Origin: Pseudomonadota bacterium
GTDB taxonomy: Bacteria > Pseudomonadota > Gammaproteobacteria > Steroidobacterales > Steroidobacteraceae
DNA: 9,313 nucleotides
Direction: 5' to 3'
NCBI GenBank assembly: GCA_021808035.1
Contig: JAKBCG010000076.1
Coordinates: 1-9,313 of the forward strand
Shown here: positions 1 through 5,899 of the stretch, in pieces
Layout: each line of letters opens with the position of its first letter
Position numbering within the stretch: position 1 is the first letter of the stretch
Made by a program: the position numbers and the translations under genes
Notes under the pieces: model-generated
Seen by the model: only the letters and a program-made list of their open reading frames with translations
Database searches by the model: none
Told to the model about the DNA's origin: nothing

Positions 1-1
1 C

Positions 2-1633
2 CCCTTCGTCACGCCCTTGATGCTGGCCGCGGCCCTCGACGACGTGCCTCGCGCCTCGGCGCTGATCGCGCAAGGCGCCGAAGTCAATGCCACCGGTGCC
101 AACGGCAAGACCGCGCTGATGTTCGCATCGCAGTGCGGTAGTCTCGGCGTGCTCAATCTGCTTCTCCAGCAAGGCGCGTACGTCGGCGCGACGGATACCT
201 ACATCGGTGACCCGTATAACGCGCTGTTCTTCGCCGCCAACCGGAAGATCGCCGCGGCCCTGATCGCCCATGGCGCCGATGTCAATGCGGCGCGACCCGC
301 GGTTGCGGGCACCGATCTCGGCGGCGGCACTGCGCTGATGGACGCCCGGACCCCCGGCGTCGCCGAGGAGCTTCTCGCCCACGGCGCCAGGATAGATGCT
401 CGAGCCACCGATGGCAGCATGGCGATCCAGATGGCGATTTATGGTCGCCCTGGGGTCGTCGAGGTGCTGCTCGCCCACGGTGCCGAGATCGATCCGAAGG
501 ACAGCTTTGGCAACACTCCACTGGCCGATGCGGTCTCGCAAGGCAAACGCGCGGTCGCGTTGACGTTGGCCGCGTATGGTGCCGACACCCAGTCGATAAA
601 AGCCGCGTTGGGGACCGATGCGAAAACGCATCCGCGCCTGGTCGCCTCGTTGACCGGTGATCCGGCCGCGGTTCAATCGAGCGCCCAGGCCTGGGTCACC
701 GAACGCCGGGTGAAGCAAGCGCTCGCGGCCACGCACGCCCCACGCTCGGCCCTGCGCTGGGTGCAGACGCGTCTGCAAACGGATCCCGAAATCCAAAGCT
801 GGCGCTGGGCGGCGATCCGGATCGCGGCTCGCCTGCGGCCGGCACCGCCAATCCCCGAGACCGCGCGCGAGCACCTCGCCCGCGGGGTGGCCGCCTTCAA
901 GCTCGCCACGGACCCGCAGGGCCTGAAACCGGCGAGCGAGGAGTTCCGCCAGGCGGTCGCCCTCGCGCCGTGGTGGCCGGATCCCTATTACGATCTGGCG
1001 AAAACCGAAGAAAAGCGGGGCGCGGCCGCGCGCGCTGCCCTGGACTACGAAGATTACCTGCTCGCCGCGCCGCACGCCCGGGATGCCGAGGATGTCCGGA
1101 GCAAGATCTATCAGCTGCAGTATGTCGCCGCGCACGATCAGGCGGCCGCGAACGCGCTCGCGATACGCCAAAACAACGCCCGGCAGATCGCAAGCTGGCT
1201 GCAGGATCACTATGGGAAGGCGACGCTCGCGTCCTACGTCGCCTGTAATCGCGCCGGGAATTACGGCACGATGCGCTGCTCGGACGCGGATGCGAAGCAG
1301 TCCAATTGGTACGGCAGGGGCCCCTTGTCGCAAGCCGAGGTGAGTTACTGGCAAGGAGGCACACTGCAATTCACCGTGGGCGGCAAAGACGCGGACGAAG
1401 TGCATTTAACGCTCCCGCACTCGTCGAACTCGTACTGTGGAACGGTCGGCAGCTCGACCAATCTCGACACGGTGACTTGGACGAACTGCACCTCGCCGGA
1501 TCCGGTGTGGATCAGTTTCGGGACGTCCAATCAGAACACGCCCTGGTTCGAAATCAAATCGCAATGCATTCCGGACCCGGCGGCACCCTCCGAGGACGAC
1601 TTCTGCGTGAGGAATGACTACACGCTGCAGTAG
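2..1633 (+). CDS. Ankyrin-repeat / TPR protein with Cys-containing C-terminal domain (5' partial)
   Basis: The reading frame is open from base 2, and the first ankyrin signature (TPLMLAA) begins at base 11. The TTG/ATG at 17-22 therefore lies inside a repeat and the true start is upstream of the window. About six ankyrin repeats follow to about base 610; several end in the typical HGADVNA or HGAEID pattern. A linker leads to a TPR-like helical segment at about 865-1140 (EEFRQAVALAPWWPDPYYDLA). The last 130 or so residues form an unrecognised domain with six cysteines (VAC, MRC, YC, NC, QC, FC) and many Trp, Asn and Ser. Ankyrin and TPR repeats bind other proteins. The even number of clustered cysteines suggests disulfides and export, but the N-terminus that would show a signal peptide is missing. 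It is the first visible gene of a four-gene run, with 33 nt to the next start. The specific function is unknown. Confidence 0.85.
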   Translation, partial: PFVTPLMLAAALDDVPRASALIAQGAEVNATGANGKTALMFASQCGSLGVLNLLLQQGAYVGATDTYIGDPYNALFFAANRKIAAALIAHGADVNAARPAVAGTDLGGGTALMDARTPGVAEELLAHGARIDARATDGSMAIQMAIYGRPGVVEVLLAHGAEIDPKDSFGNTPLADAVSQGKRAVALTLAAYGADTQSIKAALGTDAKTHPRLVASLTGDPAAVQSSAQAWVTERRVKQALAATHAPRSALRWVQTRLQTDPEIQSWRWAAIRIAARLRPAPPIPETAREHLARGVAAFKLATDPQGLKPASEEFRQAVALAPWWPDPYYDLAKTEEKRGAAARAALDYEDYLLAAPHARDAEDVRSKIYQLQYVAAHDQAAANALAIRQNNARQIASWLQDHYGKATLASYVACNRAGNYGTMRCSDADAKQSNWYGRGPLSQAEVSYWQGGTLQFTVGGKDADEVHLTLPHSSNSYCGTVGSSTNLDTVTWTNCTSPDPVWISFGTSNQNTPWFEIKSQCIPDPAAPSEDDFCVRNDYTLQ

Positions 1634-1666
1634 CGGCGGCGCGCACTGCCCGCAAGGAGCGAAGTG

Positions 1667-2725
1667 ATGAACGGCGCAAACCGACGAACCGAGAAGAACC
1701 GATTCATCGCCCGAATGATCCCGCTCGCGCTCGTCGGCGGCTGGCTGCTGGCCGCCAGCGCGTCCGCCGATTGTTCGTACGATCTGAACGGCGTCGGTTA
1801 CGGCGACACCTGCCAGAACGAGAATACCAATGGGGCTGGAGGCTACCGGACGCCGGCTCCGAACTACAATTACTACTATCAGCTGCAGATGATGCGGCAA
1901 CGGCAGATGATGTTGCAGCGACAGCAATACCTGGCGCAACAACGTCAACTGTTCCTCGAGCAACAACAGCGCAAGCGCGCGCTCGCGCAACACCAGCAGG
2001 AGCTCGAGCGACAACAGGCACAAGCCCGGGCCGCCGCCAAGGCGCAATTCCTCGCCGAGCGAAACGCCGCCGCCTCGACGCTCAAGGATGGCGCCTGTTG
2101 CTCGAGCGGCGGACTGAAGACCGGCAACGACGACGATGACTCGCTGAAGACCGGCTCCGGTTCCGAGCTCTTCAATCGTCATAACGCCCACCCACACCTG
2201 CGCGGCGCAGGCCCGGTCGGCGAGAGCGGTCCGAGCGCGATGGATAATCTCAAGGCCTGGGCCGGCGCCTCCGAAAAAGCAAGACATGCTCACACCAGAA
2301 CCGCTGCGTCGGAACTTGCGGGATTGACGCCGGACAAGGGTGGCGGATTCGCCGGCGCGGCGCCGAGGATCGATCCGCGAACACCCACGGCAGCACCGGT
2401 GGTGCCGGAGCGGGTCGCGCGCGATCCCGAATACCGGCGATTGACCGCGGTCATGGCGCGGGACCGGCAGGAAGCCGAGCGCGATCAGAACCGCGTCAAC
2501 GATCTCCTGACCCAGAAGGCGCACGCGAGCGGCGCAGACCTGCAAAATGTCGAGGTCGCACTCACCCACGCCTCCGACGATCTCGCCAAAGCGCAGAGCA
2601 AGGTCGCCACCGACGACGTGCAACGCACGGATCGCGAAAAGCAGATCGAGAACGTCTACGAGACGCCGAAGAAACCGCCACCGGTCGAGCCGCCGGTGCC
2701 GCGCCTCGCGCCGCGGGTTCATTGA
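1667..2725 (+). CDS. Exported glutamine-rich coiled-coil protein
   Basis: I chose the ATG at 1667 over the adjacent GTG at 1664 because an AAGGAG Shine-Dalgarno at 1654-1659 is 7 nt upstream of it. The 352-residue product begins with a basic stretch and a hydrophobic core ending SASA, giving a predicted signal peptidase I cut after residue 34. The mature N-terminus has two cysteines (36, 49) and a Tyr/Asn-rich patch. Residues 72-127 are very rich in Gln, Arg and Met and should form a charged coiled coil. Then come a Cys-Cys pair (144-145), two LKTG units at 150-153 and 160-163 around an acidic NDDDD run, a flexible Gly/Pro/Ala region, a second helical charged segment (about 250-330), and a Pro-rich tail. 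No enzyme domain is visible. It is likely a periplasmic structural or scaffold protein. It sits 1 nt before the next gene, so the two are probably translationally coupled. No known family recognised. Confidence 0.85.
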   Translation: MNGANRRTEKNRFIARMIPLALVGGWLLAASASADCSYDLNGVGYGDTCQNENTNGAGGYRTPAPNYNYYYQLQMMRQRQMMLQRQQYLAQQRQLFLEQQQRKRALAQHQQELERQQAQARAAAKAQFLAERNAAASTLKDGACCSSGGLKTGNDDDDSLKTGSGSELFNRHNAHPHLRGAGPVGESGPSAMDNLKAWAGASEKARHAHTRTAASELAGLTPDKGGGFAGAAPRIDPRTPTAAPVVPERVARDPEYRRLTAVMARDRQEAERDQNRVNDLLTQKAHASGADLQNVEVALTHASDDLAKAQSKVATDDVQRTDREKQIENVYETPKKPPPVEPPVPRLAPRVH

Positions 2726-2726
2726 C

Positions 2727-3692
2727 ATGCGACCCGCCGCACCCGGTTGGGGTCCGATCCGGCGTCGCACGCGGCGTCGCACTTGGTGCCTTGCCGCCGC
2801 TCTGGTCTCGATCTCGAAGTTCGCGTCGGCCGGGTGTCCTGCGGGAACGATCGAGACCGGCCAATACCGCACCGAGACCGAGAACGCGATCATCGTGCAC
2901 CACGTATGCACGCCGCTCGCGCAGCTCTCGCCGGACGAGATCGTGACGTACGGACTCGAGGACCTCGCGGCGCAGCTCGGCTGGTCGGCCGCGAAGCGCG
3001 CGAGCCTCGCCGCGGCGCTCGATCGGCTCCCGCTGACACCACGGTATCGTGACGCCGCCGGATATCCCGTTTCCTGGCGCAGGATCGTCGCGCGCAGCAA
3101 CGACGCGCAGCTCGCGCGCGAGGCGGCCGCCGGGTTCGGCCCCAACCTTTGGAGCGCGGGGTCCCAAACCCACTATCCGGATTGCGTGCTGTTTGCGCTC
3201 GCGGTCGCCGCCGAACGCCCGTATGGCGTCGTGGCCGCGCTTGCCACCGACCTCATCGGCCAGGAAACCTGGCGCCCGATCCCGCCGAGTTCGCCGCCTC
3301 TCTCGCCGCAGGACGCGGTGGAGAAATCGGGGCCGCAGAACGTGGTGGAACAACTGGGCTTGAATGGCGGGGAGATGATCTACATCGCGCAGTCGCTCGG
3401 CGAGGTCAAGGTGGTGACGCCGGATGAATTCGATCGGACGCTGCAGGCCGGACAGCCGATCATGGCGGACGTGAACACGAGCGGCAACCCCGACGCGCGC
3501 TCGCTCCACGAAGTCGTCGTCACCAAGGAATTCACGCACGACGGCGCGCCGTGGTTTGAACTGGTCGATTCGGTTCGGCAGGGCGCATTACGACCGCTCT
3601 ACCTCAGCGAACCCGAACTGCACTCCATCTTGGTCGAGAACGGGGTCGTCTATACGCCGGATCGCGGCCGGACACCCGCGCTGTTGCGCTGA
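2727..3692 (+). CDS. Exported putative papain/C39-like cysteine peptidase
   Basis: The open frame extends back to 2547, but that part is a shadow of the preceding gene. The ATG at 2727, 1 nt after the upstream stop, gives a 321-residue protein with a very basic N-region (RRRTRRR), a hydrophobic core and a cut site FASA|GC after residue 35. The mature protein has only three cysteines (37, 61, 153). Cys153 sits in HYPDCVLFALAVA, like a nucleophile at the start of a papain-fold helix. Further on, a PIMADVN strand is followed by SLHEVVVTKEF (His261) and, 20 residues later, WFELVDS (Asp281). This matches the G-x-P-hydrophobic-strand, HxVVVTG and D/N pattern of C39-like and related papain-fold peptidases. 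That makes a plausible Cys153-His261-Asp281 triad, with Cys37-Cys61 free to form a disulfide. The fold assignment is inference from this pattern; it could instead be an inactive papain-like domain. The substrate may be one of the neighbouring exported proteins, which is speculation. Confidence 0.82.
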   Translation: MRPAAPGWGPIRRRTRRRTWCLAAALVSISKFASAGCPAGTIETGQYRTETENAIIVHHVCTPLAQLSPDEIVTYGLEDLAAQLGWSAAKRASLAAALDRLPLTPRYRDAAGYPVSWRRIVARSNDAQLAREAAAGFGPNLWSAGSQTHYPDCVLFALAVAAERPYGVVAALATDLIGQETWRPIPPSSPPLSPQDAVEKSGPQNVVEQLGLNGGEMIYIAQSLGEVKVVTPDEFDRTLQAGQPIMADVNTSGNPDARSLHEVVVTKEFTHDGAPWFELVDSVRQGALRPLYLSEPELHSILVENGVVYTPDRGRTPALLR

Positions 3693-3723
3693 ATCGATCG
3701 TCGCAACCCGGCGGAGCAATGGG

Positions 3724-4242
3724 ATGGCAAAAAGCATCCGGTGGATGGCGGCCCGGTACAAGGGATTGGCGGGTCCGCGGACGGTGTGGCCGGCGGCGGC
3801 GCTCGCGATTCTGGCGGCGAGCGCCCGGGCGGCACCGGCACCGCCGCATGCGTCGCCTGCTTCGCCGGGCGTCTCGCAAACCGAGCGCGGCTTCGAGTGG
3901 TCACTCGCGAGTTCGACTCAGGGCAATTTCGGCCCCCTCAGCATCGGCATCGGTTATGTCGGCGGCGGTGACTATCTCGATGAACGCGAGGTCCGCCGCA
4001 GCGGCCTGCACGCCAGCCTCACGATCAGCGTCGACGGCAAGCCCGCGCTCTACCAGCAGCCCGACGTTCACGAAGGCCAGATCCTTTCGGTCGGCCCTTA
4101 CCGCATCCTGATCGAGCGACTGCTGCCCGCTGCGCACGGAAGAGGATTGGTCGTGCTGCGTCTCGCGCATTCCAAGCCCGCCCGCGCGACCGCTCCCCCG
4201 CCCGTCCCCGCCAACGCGCCTGGGACGCGCCACCCGGGATGA
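3724..4242 (+). CDS. Small exported beta-rich protein of unknown function
   Basis: The ATG at 3724 has GGAG at 3713-3716, 7 nt upstream. An out-of-frame ATG at 3719 can be ignored. The 172-residue product has a signal peptide (core WPAAALAILAASARA, predicted cut after residue 36), a Pro/Ala/Ser-rich linker, and a compact domain of about 95 residues. That domain contains alternating hydrophobic strands and Gly turns (FGPLSIGIGYVGGGDYLDE, HASLTISVDGKPAL, GQILSVGPYRILIERL). A Pro/Ala-rich basic tail follows. The mature protein has no cysteines. The strand pattern suggests a small beta-sandwich, possibly a binding or accessory module. It is the last gene of the + strand run, 31 nt after the peptidase-like gene, and faces the convergent lipoprotein gene 25 bp away. 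I do not recognise the family. Confidence 0.8.
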   Translation: MAKSIRWMAARYKGLAGPRTVWPAAALAILAASARAAPAPPHASPASPGVSQTERGFEWSLASSTQGNFGPLSIGIGYVGGGDYLDEREVRRSGLHASLTISVDGKPALYQQPDVHEGQILSVGPYRILIERLLPAAHGRGLVVLRLAHSKPARATAPPPVPANAPGTRHPG

Positions 4243-4275
4243 GGCCACGGCGATCCGTGCCGTAACGCTATTTTT
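4243..4275. terminator. Possible weak terminator between convergent genes
   Basis: Between the stops of the + strand operon (4242) and the - strand lipoprotein gene (4268) there is a short hairpin: CACGG (4246-4250), loop CGAT, CCGTG (4255-4259), with two more G-C pairs across a bulge. A TTTTT run lies at 4271-4275, about 8 nt beyond the stem, so it is not a canonical intrinsic terminator. The convergent position is the main support. Confidence 0.3.
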
Positions 4276-4513
4276 GCGCCGTGAGGTAGTAGAAGGAGAA
4301 AGAGCTCATCTGCGGACTCAGCGACTCGATGCACTTTCCGCCATTGGTGCAATATCGATAGACCGGGCGCTGATAGGCATCCTTGCCCACGTAGGTCCCA
4401 TAGAGCGGCGCGCTCATGCTCGCGCACCCCGAGAGGCCGATCAATGCCATGCCCGACAGCACGGCACCCGCAAACGCCGGGCTCAACATTCTTCGCACAC
4501 AACGCAATTCCAT
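4268..4513 (-). CDS. Small lipoprotein
   Basis: The ATG at 4513 (- strand) is preceded by a strong GGAGGAG Shine-Dalgarno about 8 nt upstream, which decides this start over longer in-frame extensions. The 81-residue product has a basic start (LRCVRRM), a hydrophobic stretch and the lipobox LSGC with Cys30 as the lipidated residue. That leaves a mature lipoprotein of about 52 residues. Ala at position +2 fits sorting to the outer membrane. The mature part is Tyr/Ser-rich (GTYVGKDAYQRPVYRYC) with two cysteines (TNGGKC region) that could form a disulfide. It follows the knottin-like membrane protein gene by 23 nt on the same strand, so they are probably cotranscribed. Its function is unknown. 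Confidence 0.82.
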   Translation of the reverse strand: MELRCVRRMLSPAFAGAVLSGMALIGLSGCASMSAPLYGTYVGKDAYQRPVYRYCTNGGKCIESLSPQMSSFSFYYLTAQK

Positions 4514-4536
4514 GACCCGTACTCCTCCAAGTTGAC

Positions 4537-4989
4537 TCATTGGCAGTAGGTATTCGGAAATTTTCCCTGGCAAGAGGCCCCGGGGCAGCAGGGTGTGCCG
4601 TTCAGCACACACACAGCGCCCCTGGAAATGCAGCTCTGTGCCTTCGCGCTGACGATCGGCAATGCCGTGACGAGCGCCGCGGCCCCAAACGCCTTGGCGA
4701 ACTGCAGCATGAATTGCCGTCGTTCCGCGCCATCGGCGACCGATGGACCGGCGGCATCGAAGTTCGCATTCCGCCAGGAGAATGCGATGAGATGTGCGAT
4801 CCAAAGCGCTGTAAAGCCGGTTGCGGCCACACCGATCGCATCAACCGCAACGCACGGTCCCATCGACAGGTAGGCAAGGCCGGTGGCAACGAGTGACCCC
4901 GCCGCGAAGGCGAAAGAGACGCGCATACAGCGGCGGCAGGTTCCGAGACGATTAAACGAAACGATCGGCAGGTATCGGCTGAACGACAT
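4537..4989 (-). CDS. Membrane protein with internal Tat-like signal and C-terminal cystine-knot-like peptide
   Basis: The ATG at 4989 has GAGG about 6 nt upstream and gives 150 residues. The frame is open back to 5103, but that extension lacks a better start. The N-terminal part has CRRC (18-21) and two membrane segments (about 24-43 and 47-70), with positive residues fitting both ends inside. Residues 89-117 (ERRQFMLQFAKAFG, then a hydrophobic stretch ending VSAKA) look like a Tat signal with an AxA cleavage site placed internally. The last 33 residues carry six cysteines at 120, 127, 134, 135, 140 and 149 in the order C-x6-C-x6-CC-x4-C-x8-C, including GTPCCPG. This is the spacing of inhibitor-cystine-knot peptides. 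The topology would put this peptide in the periplasm, perhaps released by signal peptidase. The CRRCM plus two-helix part vaguely recalls DUF3624, from memory and unchecked. It is the first gene of a two-gene unit with the lipoprotein. Confidence 0.8.
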   Translation of the reverse strand: MSFSRYLPIVSFNRLGTCRRCMRVSFAFAAGSLVATGLAYLSMGPCVAVDAIGVAATGFTALWIAHLIAFSWRNANFDAAGPSVADGAERRQFMLQFAKAFGAAALVTALPIVSAKAQSCISRGAVCVLNGTPCCPGASCQGKFPNTYCQ

Positions 4990-5081
4990 GAGGCACCTCG
5001 ATTGATTTCCTCGTGCGACTCTCGACCTCGCGACGCGCGCGTCGTGTTCGATCCCGATGCTGCCATCGGCATACGGGATGT

Positions 5082-5103
5082 TTGTCACCCCAACGGGTGA
5101 CAA
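5082..5103. promoter_or_regulatory. Perfect 9-bp inverted repeat, probable operator
   Basis: TTGTCACCC (5082-5090) and GGGTGACAA (5095-5103) are exact reverse complements separated by CAAC. It lies about 93 bp upstream of the - strand membrane-protein start. A related element GGTCACGTTACGGGACC (5123-5139), itself a near palindrome, sits 20 bp further upstream for that operon. The symmetry fits binding of a dimeric regulator such as a TetR or GntR type. No T-run follows on either strand, which argues against a terminator. I could not pick out a convincing -35/-10 pair. Confidence 0.5.
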
Positions 5104-5167
5104 GTGTTACGCCTGTGGACCCGGTCACGTTACGGGACCACGCGGCTCCACGATCGCCGTGACGTCG

Positions 5168-5186
5168 AAAATCGCTGCGCAATTTG
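5168..5186. repeat. Imperfect copy of the tRNA-proximal hairpin
   Basis: AAAATCGCTGCGC at 5168-5180 is identical over 13 bp to 6743-6755 in the hairpin cluster beside tRNA-Ser, and the following AATTTG resembles GATTTTG there. Here the stem is imperfect. It may be a second, degraded member of a small palindromic repeat family. Confidence 0.45.
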
Positions 5187-5279
5187 CGTCATTCGCACGC
5201 TGTACCGTGGTCAGGAAAGGTCGGGTTCTCCGGAGGTGCTCGGAGCCTGAAATCTTGCGGCCCGGGCGCGGGCCTAGGA

Positions 5280-5426
5280 ATGAAGACGGGCGACCGAATG
5301 AGCTTCACATTGATGCCAGACGGCGTTGTCGTCATGCGAGTGAAAAACAAACGTGTATCGGAACTTGCGGGAATGTTGTATAGAAAAGACAGGAAGACTG
5401 TGCCCGTTGAGCGATTGTCGCGCTGA
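5280..5426 (+). pseudogene. N-terminally truncated AbrB/SpoVT-type antitoxin remnant
   Basis: The frame reads LGMKTGDRMSFTLMPDG and continues with VVVMRVKNKRVSELAGML. This matches the C-terminal half of AbrB-like antitoxins, which normally read SKGQVTIPK..R..LG..GDR.EF, then a DG turn and a K.RS...LAG.L tail. The expected N-terminal half (SKGQVTIPK-x-R) is absent in this frame. From the ATG at 5280 only 48 residues remain; a longer in-frame start at 5184 adds unrelated residues. The gene ends TGATG, sharing one base with the PIN toxin start, the usual coupled antitoxin-toxin order. The DNA-binding swapped-hairpin domain should be broken, while the toxin-contacting tail is preserved. It could still be a short functional neutraliser. 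Confidence 0.6.
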
Positions 5427-5821
5427 TGCTCGGCGTAGCTACCAACGTCCTCGTCCGATATCTGATCCGAGACGATCAGCTGCAGTATGAGAAGGCGCGG
5501 CGATTGATCGATCGCGAGGCGAGCCGAGGCGAGCCGGTAATGGTTAGTCTTCTGGTCCTGCTGGAAATGGAACGGGTGCTGCGAAGCCGATACGAATTGC
5601 CGAAGTCAGACGTGGTCACGGTCTTTTCTGCTTTGTTGGACACGGCTGATTTGGCTTTCGAAGACGAGCCATCAGTTGAGCATGCAATATATTCTTGGAA
5701 GAACTCGACCGCGGATTTTGCGGATTGCCTTATCGATGCGCGCAATCGCCGGTTAGGCTGCCGAGCCATAGCGACATTCGACGGCAGAGCACTCAAGCTT
5801 GCCGGATTCGTTGCGGTCTGA
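5426..5821 (+). CDS. PIN-domain (VapC-like) toxin, first catalytic Asp replaced by Ala
   Basis: This 131-residue protein has the full PIN-domain layout and normal VapC length. The N-terminal strand reads MLGVATNVLVRYLIRDD, where the family has DTN (as in LDTNVLVRYL). Here the first metal-binding Asp is Ala5 (codon GCT; one base from GAT). The other expected acidic residues are present: Glu47 (LLEMERVL), Asp97/Asp100 (ADFADCLIDA) and Asp119 (ATFDGRAL). PIN toxins are Mg2+-dependent endoribonucleases that commonly cut tRNA or rRNA, and the first Asp is essential in studied members. This one is therefore probably catalytically dead or very weak. It overlaps the antitoxin remnant by one base. GC is visibly lower than in the flanks, fitting horizontal gain followed by decay. 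It converges with the second module 78 bp away. Confidence 0.82.
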   Translation: MLGVATNVLVRYLIRDDQLQYEKARRLIDREASRGEPVMVSLLVLLEMERVLRSRYELPKSDVVTVFSALLDTADLAFEDEPSVEHAIYSWKNSTADFADCLIDARNRRLGCRAIATFDGRALKLAGFVAV

Positions 5822-5899
5822 ATCGCTGGGCCGACCGCGATATGGTGGTGAGTTGCGGACCGTTACCGCCCGCTGTTGGCCGCCCACTGACCCCCGTTC

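Larger units (their letters stand above)
4990..5279. other. Intergenic region between divergent units
   Basis: This 290-bp stretch between the - strand membrane-protein gene and the + strand antitoxin remnant has no convincing gene of its own. It holds the inverted repeat at 5082-5103, the near palindrome at 5123-5139, and an imperfect copy of the tRNA-proximal hairpin at 5168-5186. It may also contain the scrambled 5' end of the antitoxin gene: one frame reads TVVRKGRV from 5204, weakly like the TVTSKGQV start of AbrB-type antitoxins. Confidence 0.55.

Noticed and set aside
2547..2726. N-terminal extension of the peptidase-like frame
   Set aside because: The extension is an Arg/Ser-rich shadow of the coiled-coil gene. 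The signal peptide starts at the ATG at 2727.
1406..3145. Long - strand open frame of 579 codons opposite the coiled-coil and peptidase-like genes
   Set aside because: It is antisense to two genes with signal peptides and good ribosome binding sites. Its Leu-rich run is just the complement of the CAG/CAA glutamine codons, and no domain is recognisable.
5082..5103. The inverted repeat read as an intrinsic terminator
   Set aside because: No T-run follows on either strand, and no gene ends close by.
5822..5899. Gap between the two convergent PIN genes, searched for a terminator or small gene
   Set aside because: I see no clear hairpin with a T-run and no supported reading frame.
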